This document shows, piece after piece, positions 1 through 13,645 of a stretch of 64,000 nt of DNA. Every line of letters starts with the position of its first letter. Positions within the stretch are counted from its first letter, which is position 1. Source of the DNA: Lepturacanthus savala (taxonomy: Eukaryota > Chordata > Actinopteri > Scombriformes > Trichiuridae); NCBI GenBank assembly GCA_030544235.1, contig CM060469.1, forward strand, positions 7,240,017 through 7,304,016. Reading direction: 5' to 3'. The translations under genes were made by a program, and so were the position numbers. The notes beneath the pieces are model-generated. The model was not told the DNA's origin. It saw only the letters and a list, made by a program, of their open reading frames with translations, and ran no database searches.

Positions 1-2408
1 CTACAGGTGAATGGGGTTAATAGATATCACCAAAAAAACTGTTAATTTCTCACATTAAGTCAATTGTTTGTATGACAACTCCTCTGAAATTGCATATCTG
101 ATTATGCAAATGATGCATTATGTAAGTAAATATGCGCTAATTTGCATTGCATTTCCAGAACAGAAACACCGGATGAAGCCAGTTTCAGGATTCTCGTTTC
201 ATTTTGTTGTCAAGAGGGTTTTTACAGAGGGGGTTTTGGTGTATGCAAGTGCTGCTGAAGGGAAGATTTCTGGCTCAGAGTGAGGGGGGAAAAAATATAT
301 AATTTTGAGAAAATGCTGTCAGAAATCGACAGCGGCCAATGGGATTTTGTATTCAGCTTTACACCCACCTTTGTACTGTCACGATTCGTTGCTAATACAA
401 AGAATATCACCATATTTGGATGTGACAGGTTTGTGGAGGAGAAAAGAAGCTTTATAAAGAGACCTCATACGACGCGGTGCAGACAATGCTCGCAAGCTGA
501 CTGCTAATGAATTTAGGGAAAATTTAAAGTAAAATAAATATCTGAATGTGGAATCTGAAGATTTCGATTCGAAGCAAAATTAACCCAAATCCGAAACTTG
601 ATCAGTGCTAAGAAAAGAAAAAAAAAATGTTTTTGCTTACAGTGCCTTAAAGGAGATGAACTGTAAAAAAAAAGAAAGAGGAGAGAAAACACACACAATC
701 TAATCCAATTAAACATGTTGTAAAAGAAATTCAATTTCCATTAGGAAAATCCCTGACACAGTCTGACCTCCTCCACAGTTTATTCAATAACTTAACATCC
801 TCCGTCTGCAGCACGTGCCTTGAAATTTCATCATTCGTCTGTGTGTAAATATACGACGGTGGAATCGCTGGAGAGAACACAGGCTCCTATGTATACACGT
901 GGCTGTCAATGACATGTATGGGAACTGTGCTAACGGCCTACAAACAGCTTCATTGACTAAACACTCCCGTTCTGCTGAGAGCGGATCAATAGGCTTTGAG
1001 TGAGAGCTCTCTATGCTGTTTGAGTGGAGCTACTTGGTGAAGCAGCACAGCCGATGATTTATTCTGTTACTTTCAATATCGGCAACTAGTGATAAAAAAT
1101 ATATATATACATATATATATATATGTGTGGAGCTGTAGATTTGGAGGAAACTATAGAGCTTTTACTGATTATAATTCTGTAACTGCTCTTTCTAAATGTG
1201 TCCATGCAAGCGTTGTGTTAAAAGCTGTTTTATTATCTTTAATTGTATTATTGGAAATATTGAAAATCACTTGCTTTATTCACACCTGTGTCAGTGTGAA
1301 GAAGCGTTTGCTTGATTTTTATTTATTTTATCTTGCTTGATTTTGTTTATATTTTCAATTTTGGGATTTTTAATCTTATTTGATTTTATTTCATTTTTAA
1401 AAATACTGCACTTATGTTTTGAATGTTAACTTAAATTGCACTTTAGCATCAATGTGTTTCTACCGCACTTTACTTTTTTAATATACTATTCAATAATCAA
1501 CTAATCTACTAATCAACAATTAATATAGGTATTTATTTCATCAAATTTTGTGAAGTGTGCTGCTGACCTCTTGACCCTTGATCTCAACAGGTTTATTATT
1601 ACCTGGTTAAATAAAAAAAATATATATATATTTTAAATATTTGATTTTTTCCCCTTTAGTCAACTGTTTTTATATTGTATCTTGATGCTTTTAATGTTTT
1701 ATGTAAAGTACGTTGAATTACCTTGTTGCTTGAAATGTGCTATAGAAATTAATTTCCCTTGCCGTGTCTATTTTTATCTATCATGATACATATCTTGATT
1801 AAATCATCCCCTGATAGAAGACTTTCCCTTCCCCCGTTGTACCAATCCCTACACACATGGGAACTTTGCTTCATGCTTAAAAAAGGCATCTTATCTGAAC
1901 CGGTCTGAATATTCACAAATGGTTTAAAGGGACAGAAAAATACCAAAGCGATGAGAAAGAGGGAACAGCAGCTTTCTCTGGACAGTGTTCACTCACTGTT
2001 TTTCCAGATTTTGAAGTTTTTATGCATCATTTCCTTTCGGTTCGTCCGACAAAGTGACCGCATCGCACGATAATTCAATCGGTTTGAATCACCAACAGGA
2101 TAGGGCAATGTTTCCTGTTTTTCGGTGGTGATTGACGACTTTGGATATAAAGAAAGCTCGATTTAAAAGAGAAATATCGCGTAATGGCTTTAAACGTCAT
2201 TTTAATGTAAGAAAAGGATGTTACCAGTGCGACAATAAAACTTGGACCTCTCCTCAGACACCCAGGATGCTGTATCTCACTCAGCATCACGCACACACAC
2301 CCTCTATCTGTCCTCTCCACCCCGGGCATTGGAACAGACAACAGAGAGAAGGACATCAGAGGGATAATACAATTGGAAAAGCTTTACAGCGTGTAATGAT
2401 AAACCTGA

Positions 2409-2434
2409 GTGTGTGTGTGTGTGTGTGTGTGTGT
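2409..2434. repeat. (GT)n microsatellite
   Basis: Perfect dinucleotide tract of 13 units. Shorter (CA)n tracts follow near 2560-2590 and 2800-2825. Confidence 0.95.
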
Positions 2435-3311
2435 CCATGCCCAAAGGAACAAGCTAATGGGTTTATATCTTTCTGTGATAGCAATGATATGGAGGCTTTG
2501 TGATTTCATTACAAGTGTGTGTGTGTGTACCCACGTACGCCTAAGATGAGGACAGAGATAGACGCACACACACAAACACACACACACACACTTCACAATC
2601 ATGTTTACTGCTATTCATCTGCTCTTTAACCCGATGCAGAAACAGGGACAGAGGAGAAAAACAGACGTGATACATTAATTGGCCCCTTCTCACCCCACTA
2701 CTTCACCCTTTGACATCTGTGTGTGTGCGTTTCCCTGTCACCACTGGGGAGCCCTAAAGCTGCCAGTGCAATTACAAGTTTTATTTAATGGATACACACA
2801 CAAACACAAACACACACACACACACAGCATGGGTGTTGATGAACTTCACCGAGGTCGTGACAGTAATTCTCTGATTAGGGAGATAGATTTTATTATCTGC
2901 AGGCTCTGATAATAGTTCAGACAATATTCGCCCTCCACAAGGATATGAGCAGATTCCTCACCATGATTAATAAATCATCAATTATTTATTAACCTCTCTT
3001 TTCGCAGCCTTTGAAAAAAACAACAAAAAAAACGATCCCCTCGTTTCTGTCTCTTTAAGGCCAGATTGAAGACGGCCATTAGATCCTATGACACGCGGTC
3101 GGCCGTGCCGGTCCTGGTCATTCTTAGCATCCAACCTTGAATCTTAAACACCTCGTCACATCAAAATACTTACGTTCACATGCCCCGCTGCAAAGTGCAT
3201 AAAGGGCAGATTAGCTTGTTTACCAGTCAGAGGGGGGTCTTCTCCAACAAGCCACTGATGGCTACAACTCATGTGTCTGCACAGCTCTCGGCGACGAGGC
3301 GTGTAAGTGGT

Positions 3312-3312
<1 letters not shown>

Positions 3313-3368
<56 letters not shown>
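3313..3368. repeat. (CA)n microsatellite
   Basis: Perfect (CA)28 tract. Confidence 0.97.
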
Positions 3369-3369
<1 letters not shown>

Positions 3370-4164
3370 TACATGAATCATATATTTTGGAAATTAGACT
3401 GAAAAAAATATGATGGAATATTAGGACCGGGCATGAGAAAACATGTTTTTAAAACCAGGGGACGATGCTTTTTTTTTTTTTGTTTTCTGCATTCTGAGAA
3501 TAAAGTTGTAATTTTATTATTCCTGCCAGGAAAAAAAAAAGTACTAATACTACTATAGGAAGATTTGTGTGTGTTCCTATTGTGTCTTTAAGCGTGTTGC
3601 CTGCAGGTCGAACTTATACAAATAATAATGGAGTTGATTTCATAAACGTGACAATTTGCTGTATTTCCTTGTTAAATTTTACAAAAAGGCTCTGAGTCAG
3701 ACAAAAGATGCAAATTGAAGTTGATAATTTTTTTTTTTTGCCATTTCATACTAGTATTTTCTTGATTGATTAAACAAGAAAATAATTTCTAGTTGCTCTA
3801 CTGACAAGCAGATTCAACCGGCCTATTGCAAATTGACAATTGTAAATTGTCACTTTTATATATTAGGAAAAATAACTGAGAATAAGTAATTCAAACATGA
3901 ATACATTTAACATCTGTATTATTTAACAGTATCCAAATAAACACCAACATGTAACATGTAGATCATAGAGCGGCTTGTGAAACACACCGACACCCTGAAA
4001 CACACGCACACTCACGTGCACACACACATGCATGTACGCATGCACGCGCATTTACCCGGGAAGAAGTGGAAGAGATTAGCTGTGACCCCTCCTCCTCACC
4101 CTTTTCTTTTCATTTCCTCTATCCTCCCAACGGGAAACAATTAACCACAATCAACTCCCCCTCT

Positions 4165-4348
<184 letters not shown>

Positions 4349-5469
4349 ATTTTCTTACTTGTAGCCACTAATACACAGACCCTTAACCTAAACCTAACTG
4401 CATCTTTAAGCTTTAACATGAAATAAAGTGGTGCTGATTTGATGTCAATTTGCTACTGTTAAATGAGTAAAATATATTCATATCCATTCAGATTTGTCAC
4501 TCTGAATAGATGCAGTGTGCCAATTTATGTCCTCACTTGCTGTTTTGTTGAACAACAAAACTGAAAAAAAAAATTGATGTAATCGAAAAAAAAATTGTTT
4601 GGGATAATTTTGATGCGGTGAGAAAAAAAAAACACTTATCAGCTACCGTGATTAAAATCTCACTGAATTTTAAAATTTGCACAATTCAGATGCAGCAAAG
4701 CTGAAGAAGAGGCGGCAGTTCATCGCTGGTTAATATCAAAGGAGCGAACTGATGACAGGGGGGGGGGGGGAGTGGAGCTCGGGGGAGGTTAAGGATAACA
4801 CGACCCCATTTCAGCATCAGCAATAACAAAAATGTCTTCAATTTGTAAGGCTTTGCCCTCACCTTTCTACCGTGGAGAGGAGAACACACTCCTTGTCACA
4901 CACAGCAGATTGTAGCCTCGCTGGGACAATAGCCTCTATTGTGGGAGTTGGCAACGAGAAGCCAGGCAGGCCGCGAGGCGTTTGGCTGCTCCGGTGTGTG
5001 TGTGTGTGTGTGTTTGCGTGCGTGCATGTGTGTGTGGATATGGGGGATAATAGCGCTACATGCCCAGAGCTGCCATCATTTCACTGGGAACAGAGTATGA
5101 AAGAGAGGGATCAGCGGTGACACACACACGCGCGCACATACAAACACGGCGTCGCTATCACATTGAGCCATATGCTGACCCCAGTCTCACTGCAGCTATC
5201 TCTGCCAATCAACTACTAGAGGGGATGTCCCATACACACATACGTGCACACACTCCTCTAATCCTGAGAGTGCAACATACGCATTCAACATAAACACCAT
5301 GAAACACACACATGGAAATGGGTAGATGATGTACATTTGAAAAATTCATGCACACAAACATACTTTTGCTGGCACTTTTGTGTGTGTGTGTGTTGCAGCT
5401 TAGTGTCTCTCCAACATTGTTCCCCAGAACCACAATCACCCAGGAGCAGATGGAGGACGGCCACGGCTC

Positions 5470-5506
<37 letters not shown>

Positions 5507-5592
5507 ACCAACAAACATGTAAACCCTCACAAACACTAAAAACCTATCGCATAGAAATGTTCTCGAACTCTGCACACACACACACACTGGAG

Positions 5593-5631
5593 CAGATCTA
5601 TAGGTGAACAATGAGTTCACCTATAGATCTG
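5593..5631. repeat. 17-bp perfect inverted repeat (hairpin)
   Basis: Arms 5593-5609 and 5615-5631 (cagatctataggtgaac and its complement) flank a 5-nt loop. It sits at the edge of a (CA)n tract, just before a copy of a dispersed repeat. Confidence 0.9.
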
Positions 5632-5659
5632 TTTTACCTATTCATATCAAACAAAATCT

Positions 5660-5790
5660 TCAGTGCAAAAACTGAAAACGGGTGAAGATATCTTGTTTTT
5701 GATACAATTAGTCCAATATTGAGTAGAATTATCTTATTCCCCTGGCAGATAATTTAGCTTATTTCATTTTTTTAATATTCAAATTATTTC
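5660..5790. mobile_element. Dispersed repeat copy, CAGTGCAAAAAC family
   Basis: Starts cagtgcaaaaactg and continues with gatatcttgttttt and gtagaattatctta modules. The same modules occur in the same order at 36754-36870. It looks like a non-autonomous DNA-transposon end; the family name is not certain. Confidence 0.6.
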
Positions 5791-6284
5791 AAGGCACTTT
5801 TTGAGGTTAAAAAAAAAGATCCGATCTCACTTGTAAGCAGCCTTAAGGTTCAGGAACTAACAAGCAGTGACACCAATATATCACTCAGCAGTCTGCTCCT
5901 TCCTTTCATGTGGCCTAATCTACAACTTCAGATGGATTGATCCCACTGTGGCGGCTACAGGAGGAATCCATCTTCCTCTGCCTTGACCAGTAACAGCCAT
6001 CAGAGGTTAGAGAAGTTGTGGCGATGAGTGAATAATAGTGAGGGCTATATGGAGAGCAGCAGTATGTGATTTTGTTGTGTGTGTGTGTATGGGGGGGGGG
6101 GAGATTTGGATTGCTTTTCTTGCTGCAATGAGCTGATACGTGAGATAGAGCTGTGCTTTACACACAGCTGCCCCAGCAGCCTGGCACTCGGCGTGCATGT
6201 GTGTGCTTTTGGATGGTTCTAGTCATGGTGAATGAAAGATCAGAGGGAGAGGGAAGGCAGATGGACCGCCCCGAGGGCCAGGAG

Positions 6285-6360
6285 ACAGAGAGATGGAGAG
6301 GGAGAGAGAGAGAGAGAGGGAGAGGGGGAGGAAGACAGACAGAGACAGAAAAAGAAAGAA
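6285..6360. repeat. Purine (GA)n tract
   Basis: An almost pure A/G run with a mirror-symmetric (GA)n core, a sequence type able to form triplex DNA. A short C-run and CT-rich patch follow near 6410-6450. Confidence 0.85.
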
Positions 6361-9300
6361 AAGAAAAATGCCAGTTAACCACTGACACATTTAGCTTTGC
6401 CAGGCACCCTCCCATCTCTCTCTCTCGCTCTCTTCTCCCCCCCCCCATCCCATTCTGTGGGAGCCACTTGCTGAGGATACTTGATGTCACATTGCAGCAC
6501 TCAGAAGCAGAGGACACATGCTGCACTTGAAAGCCACACAAGGTTGTCTAAGACTCACATTCTCAATGTTCCCTTTTTTCCAGGAATCTCATTTACGATA
6601 AATAGATCAGGACCATGCGGTAAATTGAACTATAAGCCTTTACCTGTTTCTGCTGCTGCTGTACCTCACATCTCTATCTCTTGACATATTTATATCCAGT
6701 AGTTATGGTAACAGTTTACATGTACCAAACCTTACATGTACTAAACTCATTTTCTGTGATCTTTGAACACACTGTATGAGATGACCTGACCAGCGACCCT
6801 GCACCAAGATACGACATTTGATTCATAAAATGCATTTTGAGTAACGGATCCATGAATTTGGAGGATTATCAGACACCGAAACAGTGCGCAGCTGTTTATA
6901 ATATGAGACAGGATTTTAGAACTTACAATATTATCACAGCAGGAGTGATTTTTATCTGGTTCAAGTTGCAACAATTGTGAGCAGTAGTCTGCCAAAAAAT
7001 GAGCACATTTGCATCTATTCAAACATGTACTGAGCCAGAATTATGGGAGTTGTATTCTTTCATGCAGGGATAAACTTAGAGGACAATACAGATTGAACAG
7101 GAGACATGTTTTATGTAAACGGATAAAAGCCAAGGACCCTAAATATGGGGCAGCATATGTTTTGATACCCTCTAAAATTACACTAGTTCAAGTTACATGC
7201 ATCCATTTTGTCATAAATACTGATCATACATTGGATTAATGATTCCTGGATTATTTGTGCTAATAGCTAATTTTTCCAAGACGATATTCACTGAAAAGGA
7301 GGATTTTTTTCTTCGGTTAAGATTGAATTTTAGATTTTTTAAGTAACAGAACATGAATTTATTGTGACATTTCTGTAGTCACCTACATGTTGTAGCTTTC
7401 TTTTGATTCCATATTTATATACAAAGCTCTTGTGGTTGTGGACATTTATTGTTCGTATGTCATTTCGAGCAGAAAACATGAAAAATAACCCTGAACCTGA
7501 TCTGGTAAAACTGTACAAGCATTTTGTATTGTCTCAAACATTCAATAATGCTCATTCTTCGACTTAGGGAGTCGTTTTGGATCATTATATATTGTTATAT
7601 CTGAGCTTCTCTCTATTTTTAGTATAGGTTAGAGTCAACGATACTGAAAATGAGCAGAACAACTCAGAACGGCTGAAAAGGAAAGTAAGGAAATCTTAGA
7701 AAGATTATGAGAATGTAGTTAGGGAGAAAGAAGAGAAAATGCAGACAGAATGAAAAAGGGGGAAATGGAAAACGAGGGGATAAGCTGATACAAGCAAATA
7801 TGAGCACAAGACATGCAGGGAAGTTCGAGGAGCTGCAGAACTGGAGAAATAAAAATAAAAGAGAAAGAGAAAAGGGAAGAAAAAAAAGGGACAGAAGTAG
7901 AGGGCAGAGAAGGGAGGGAGAGGTGGAGAGACAGGAGAGAAGAGAGGTGTGTGTAGCGGAGAGATGGGGAGTCAATAATGACTGATTACTGTAATTCAGC
8001 CTGTCAGAGACATCGACCTGCTTCTACCACCAATCAATACACACCAGGACACGAGCAGACACACACAAACACCTCCGGACGAGGATGTGCCACGCATGTG
8101 TGTCGTCGGGCCCCGTGTACACGGTCGTACACATACAGTAGGTGTGTGGATCAACACGCAGAATCACACTGAAATGGAAGGAAAAACGCACACTGGACAC
8201 ATCAAAAAAAAAAAAAAGAAGAAGGAAAAAAAGCACAACCAAAGACGTACTGGAGCTCTCTGCACTTAAAAAAGGACAGGGACAATTCCTCAATTTCACC
8301 ATTTATTTTTTGGGGGGCTGTCAATTTGTGTCCACAAATGGACACATGTCTGCACACTCGCCCAAGACTGCTGGAGTCACACAAAAGCACAAAGTGACAC
8401 AGAGACATGAATACGCAAGAGGATGCCTGAGTGTGTGTGTGTGTGTGTAGATGCAGACAATAGAGTGAGGCGGTGTTAGCTAAGAGCTACAGCCCCACAC
8501 TGAGCCTAACAATCTCTCCGTCTCTGTCTTGCTGGGTGGACGTGGCGGAGCAAAATGGCTTCTTCAACCTCCCCCTTCCTCCCCCCCCATCTCTTCTCCC
8601 CAAGCTCCTTCCACCTTTCTTGGCTGCTGCCTCCACCACCCACATCACCTCGCTGAAAAGAAGAGGCACGGTGAACTAGAGAAGCGAGGTGGAGCAAGCC
8701 AAGAGTTGAGAAAGAAATAAAAGGGGACAAAAGTTGGATACAACGGGGAAGAAGTAGAGAAACGAAAGACAAAAATGCCAGATGATGGACGGGGGGAAAG
8801 TAAAGGACAAAGAGGCGAAACGCCAAGATGAGATACAAGGGAAATAAATAATGACATCATCCCTCGAGATGCTATTCGGCCTATGTTCTTGCAGCTCCGG
8901 CAGCTATCAATCCTTGCCGGTAGTCGTCAAAAAGGTGGCGGCTCGGCTAGCCGCCATGTAGACCAGATGCCATAAATAAATACAGCCATCATCCTGCAGC
9001 ATTAGCTGATAAGCTGTTTTTTTCTAGCTTTTTCTAACTCAGTGGCTAGCAGAGTAGCACTTGAAATAGTCCCACACTGAGATAATTGCTGCTGGTTATT
9101 TTTACTGCGATCCTTTCACTCGTTCCGCCGCAGCCGATACACAGTGTTCCATCATGAAATTAACCTTTTGCAGCTTATAATATAAAACCCACAGACAGAG
9201 CGCTTTTTTACTTTAGAAACCCGGTGAGAAGATGGGCTTTCAACCCAACTCAAAACTTGAGTTCATCGAGATGCCATCTGATCTATGAGGAGAAAGGAAG

Positions 9301-9582
9301 TGACAAGACAGAAAGACGGTGCCATTACGGAATCAAATTGCTGCTCATTTGAAAAGAAATTCCAATGATCAGTCGAGTGGCTCAACAGGGGACAGTGTCA
9401 CGTCACAATAATGTGTGTGCATCTTTGCATGTTTTGTGTGTGTGTGTAGTTTGCAGCTTAATAAATCCTGAATGAATGTGCATGGATATATTTGCATTGC
9501 TGTACTTTCCAAAGCACTTGTGCCCATGCGAGTGCAACCATCAATCTGTTTGTTAGAATGAAGGAGGGATACATGTCTGCAT

Positions 9583-9590
9583 TTGTGTGT

Positions 9591-9652
<62 letters not shown>
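9583..9652. repeat. (TG)n microsatellite
   Basis: (TG)n with one GA interruption near 9596, ending in gcgagagaga. A short (TGTC)n tract follows at 9791-9813. Confidence 0.95.
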
Positions 9653-9655
<3 letters not shown>

Positions 9656-10482
9656 AGAGAGACCAGAGAGCAAAGCCTCTCATTTAGAAACAGCGCTACA
9701 GAGAGAAAGAGTCATCGATAAGTATTGACCGCTGGGCTTGTTCCAACCAAACTACCATCGCATTGGATCAAGCAGACAGACTGTATATGCACCTGTCTGT
9801 CTGTCTGTCTGTCTGACTTTTTCCCCAACATGAAACCCACAGACATTATCCAACTGTCTGCCTGGCCATGCACGACAAACGCATGCACTTGATATATAGC
9901 GCTCCGCACCCAACTAAATGCACCTGTATCACGCTGGCACTTATATTCTGAAAGCCAAACATCACTGGACATCGATTTGCTATTCTTAACACTTGAGCTG
10001 AGCGATAACCAGCGCTCGCACTCACACATACCGTACATGTCAATCAATCAAACTGTATTTGCAGGGTGAGCGTAGTTCAAATTTGGCGATGAGACAGAAC
10101 CAGCCGTAAAAACATTGAGAACTAGAAAACCACCCTGAAAGCGCAGATCTCTGCCAAGAATATGACTCCCACCAAACACTGTTGTCCTATATTGAATAAA
10201 TGCGCTGTCGAGGAATGACAAGTATCAATTTTCATCACTTTTGTCTGAATTGTGACTGTTATGAAAACTAGAAATGCATGCAGCAGTGTGCAGTGACGAC
10301 TATAAAACGTAGTTGTAGATTACTGGAAAATTAACTTGACGAGAAGAAATCATCTGCAGCTTCGAGACTGCATAGCGATAACACTCACACGTGAATAAAT
10401 ATCAATGCATGCAAGATACAACTCCCAACAGTTCATATCATATCATCAAAGTCCTCTCTTAGAAATAAAACAAGCTATGCAG

Positions 10483-10735
10483 GAGCCAGATATCACCACC
10501 AGGTGGCCCCAAACGATGGCGCCTGTTTGAAGGTCCATTTACTGCAATGTTACCCGTTAACTAAAAATTCAAAGTGATCCAGAAACCAGGATTTCTTCCG
10601 GATCATTACCAAAATTTAGTCAGCTGTTCATGGTACAATTCCTAACATTCGCTGAAAATTTGACGAAAATCCAGCCAAAACTTTTTGAGTTATTTTGCTA
10701 AAAGACAACGCCATCTGGTGGCGATAACAATACAC
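10483..10735. mobile_element. Degenerate teleost interspersed repeat
   Basis: Contains phrases typical of a widespread fish interspersed repeat: ccagaaaccaggatttcttc, gctgaaaatttgacgaaaat and actttttgagttattttgct, in order. Boundaries are approximate and the superfamily is not determined. Confidence 0.5.
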
Positions 10736-11426
10736 GAGAAATATGAGTAATATTAGACAATTACGACAATTAGCAATTAAGAAACATTGTTTTACATTTA
10801 GCAGTGCTTGTGTTAATAGTTAATTATTATTATTTGTCTTTAAAAATATTTTTTTTCTTAAGTCGGGCACACTTTTGTAGAAAAAAAATCATTTTTTAAA
10901 CAGAATTCCGAATAAGCTGTAACGGATTTCTGCATTTCAACAAGTTAGAGCTAGTTAACGTAGCAGAACCTTCAAACCATTTGAAAGAGTTTAACGTGAG
11001 GTGTTCGCACAGGGATGGAAACTGAGGCAATGACCTAAAAATCTGAAAGATTCATTTCTCATCATGGTCGTGGGTGGACCAATGTGCTGAAATGGTTTCC
11101 ATGGTAACCATTACTCCTGAAAGAAGGCCGGAAAAAAAACAACAACAGCATAATGGAAAGACTTCCCAATATTAAAAATGTGTTCTTTAACTCTTCCTCC
11201 ACTGACAGGATAGCTTATTAATGTGTGTTTCACTGTTAAACTGTAGGGGGCGCTGTGAGCGATCATCTGACAGAATCTGGTCACCACAAGACGTAGATAA
11301 AGCGGCGTTTAAGCTCAGCTAATGCTACACGATAGCATGGCATGATGCCCGGAGAGCGTCACCAAACAGCCAGACCCAGAAAAATGTCCCTCGAAAGACT
11401 CACAGCTGAACAAGCACCACGGAGAC

Positions 11427-11472
11427 TACCATCACATCCCACCATCACATCCCACCATCACATCCCACCATC
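11427..11472. repeat. 13-bp tandem repeat, three copies
   Basis: Unit acatcccaccatc repeated three times without mismatch. Confidence 0.9.
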
Positions 11473-12123
11473 AGGAAAAAAGACATAGAAAGCTGCAGGA
11501 GATTTGTTCCTTTTTTAAATAAAACAAGTGAAATTGTTATATGGAACTGAGTAATACCCAACTACTAAAACTGCATTTTTCTCAGCTTTTGGTGTAGTTT
11601 TCCTATGACAATGGATTTAAAAACTTATCGTTTTTAAAGTGATTTTAAAGTGATTTTAAATCGTATAACTTTGTTCTTTTTTAATATTTCTATTTACTTT
11701 TAATCTAAAACATTTGCTATACAAATAAACTTGCCTTATACTTGCCTATGTTCAAATCGTGAAAAAAGGAAAGAATGAATCTAGGAAAAAATGTGTTTTT
11801 GTAACAAAAATTAAAAACTCTTTTTTCCGTTTATGCATTTCTTCATTTACATATTCATAGAAAATTCTGTGTGTGTTGAAATAGTGAATTTGGTCAAAAA
11901 TTATAGCAAGGAAAGAGTTAATAATGCAGCTACAGACATGTCCTCAGTATTTTGATCTGTTCTTCTTACAAATATGTGTTTAAAAATGCAGAATTTGCAG
12001 ATGATAAGCTGCTCTGGGTTATTTTTTGTCATGTGTCCATCTATTAGTGACAAAAGATAAAGACTTACCTTTCACTTATGATCCTGATTTTGCATATTTA
12101 GCTTTTTTTATATAAAAGGATAC

Positions 12124-12251
12124 AAGTTCTGGTACAGAGGGATGAGTGATTTGAGAGCTCGACTGGCGTTGATAGCTGTGGCTCTGACCATTGTGGGCAA
12201 AATCTTCATATCCACTATGGCGCCGTCAAACAATGGACCAAAGAACGGCAC
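12124..12251 (-). CDS. ralgapa1: ralgapa1 exon 43 (penultimate)
   Basis: Encodes VPFFGPLFDGAIVDMKILPT, MVRATAINASRALKSLIPLY and QN. The donor gtatccttt matches the U12-type GT-AG consensus. Without splicing, translation would end four codons later. A mammal-like terminal exon should follow but was not identified. Confidence 0.93.
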
Positions 12252-13568
12252 CTACAGAGACGCATGCAAACATTTAAAATGTTATAAATGATTCAACTGT
12301 CTATAAAAGTACCTCAAAGAAAGGAAAATCTTTTTATTTTCATGAAACAGAATCACGTACTGGAGCCATTGTGTTTTAATGACAGACATGACAGTTCTTT
12401 AACGATATATACTATTTGATTCAGGCTATGGTTTTCTGACTTAATTCAATACTTTGCTTGTGGAATCCACAAAAGAGAATAATGCCAGGATTTTTATTGA
12501 ATTAATTTGGAGGCCAGGTCTCTAAGCCATGCACTCTGTGACTGAATACAGTGCTTTCAGGACGACAACACAGAGAATATCTTACCTAACTTGTTTTTGG
12601 ATTCATGGTAATTCAATATTTTTGCTTGTAGAATGAATGAAACAGAATAAGGTTATGCTATTAGTGCTGTGGTATCTATGTCATACAGAAAAAAAGAAGA
12701 GTATTTTATTGTGTTAGGTCTTGCTTGAAATAGAGTTATGCTATCAGTGCTGTGGTATTAACGTCTGTTTGTTTTACACTGATACATTATCCAGAGCTAC
12801 AAGACTGAGGGCAAAACACTCTAGGATTGTTAAACACGCTGGATGCATATCTGTGGTCTAATGCATGTATACAAAAATATACGATTATGAACCAAAATGC
12901 GGCAAGAAATTAGGAAAACCTGGATATCGAGGCTCAATTAATGCAAGTTCCACATAACAGTACAAGAATAAAATAATGTATGTGGATGTAAAAGTAAAAT
13001 TTGGATGACCACGATTTAAAAATTACACTGATTGGCTACTGAGCAGTATAATTACAGCCGCACAATAGCCGGCATGCAGAGTTATTGCTGATTAGTCTAG
13101 AGGGAGCTAATCAGTAATGGCTTTTAATTATGACTTTTAAGTGTCCTGTGGACTAAAGGTCATTTCAGAAGCATTTTCCACCAATGTAAAGAATAAAAAA
13201 AGGAAGGAAACTGGCAGCGAAGAACACTGTCTTTACCTCGGGTTTTTTCAGAATATGGATGGAGTACATGTGGTTCTTCATGGGGTAGATGATGATTAGC
13301 ACGTCTCCAAACTCGGTGGGAATGATCCCTCGACGGTAGTCCCTGGAATGTTCTGACCAAACGATGTGGACCTCGTCATTACCCAGGTGTCGAAGCTGGA
13401 TGGGGGTGGAGGACAAACAACAAGGAGGACGAATTAATCTGAAACTAAAATAATCAAAGCAGCCGCACAAACTAAGTCAAAGCCGACCACAAGCGCACAC
13501 ACAAAAACAGAAGTCTCACACAATAAGCCAGATAGGCTGAATCCATCATAGACCCCAAGGCCTTTGAC

Positions 13569-13645
<77 letters not shown>

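Noticed and set aside
68..507. Two adjacent plus-strand frames of 71 and 75 residues
   Set aside because: No recognisable domain and no splice context. The sequence looks like dispersed-repeat debris.
4784..4791. Perfect U12 branch-like sequence on the minus strand as the end of the ralgapa1 last intron
   Set aside because: Downstream acceptors give Pro-rich or unrelated peptides, not the conserved YEERARYL C-terminus.
13160..13470. Continuous frame across exon 42 as a single longer exon
   Set aside because: Conserved residues end at the cag acceptor (13395) and gtaaag donor (13237). The flanks are intron.
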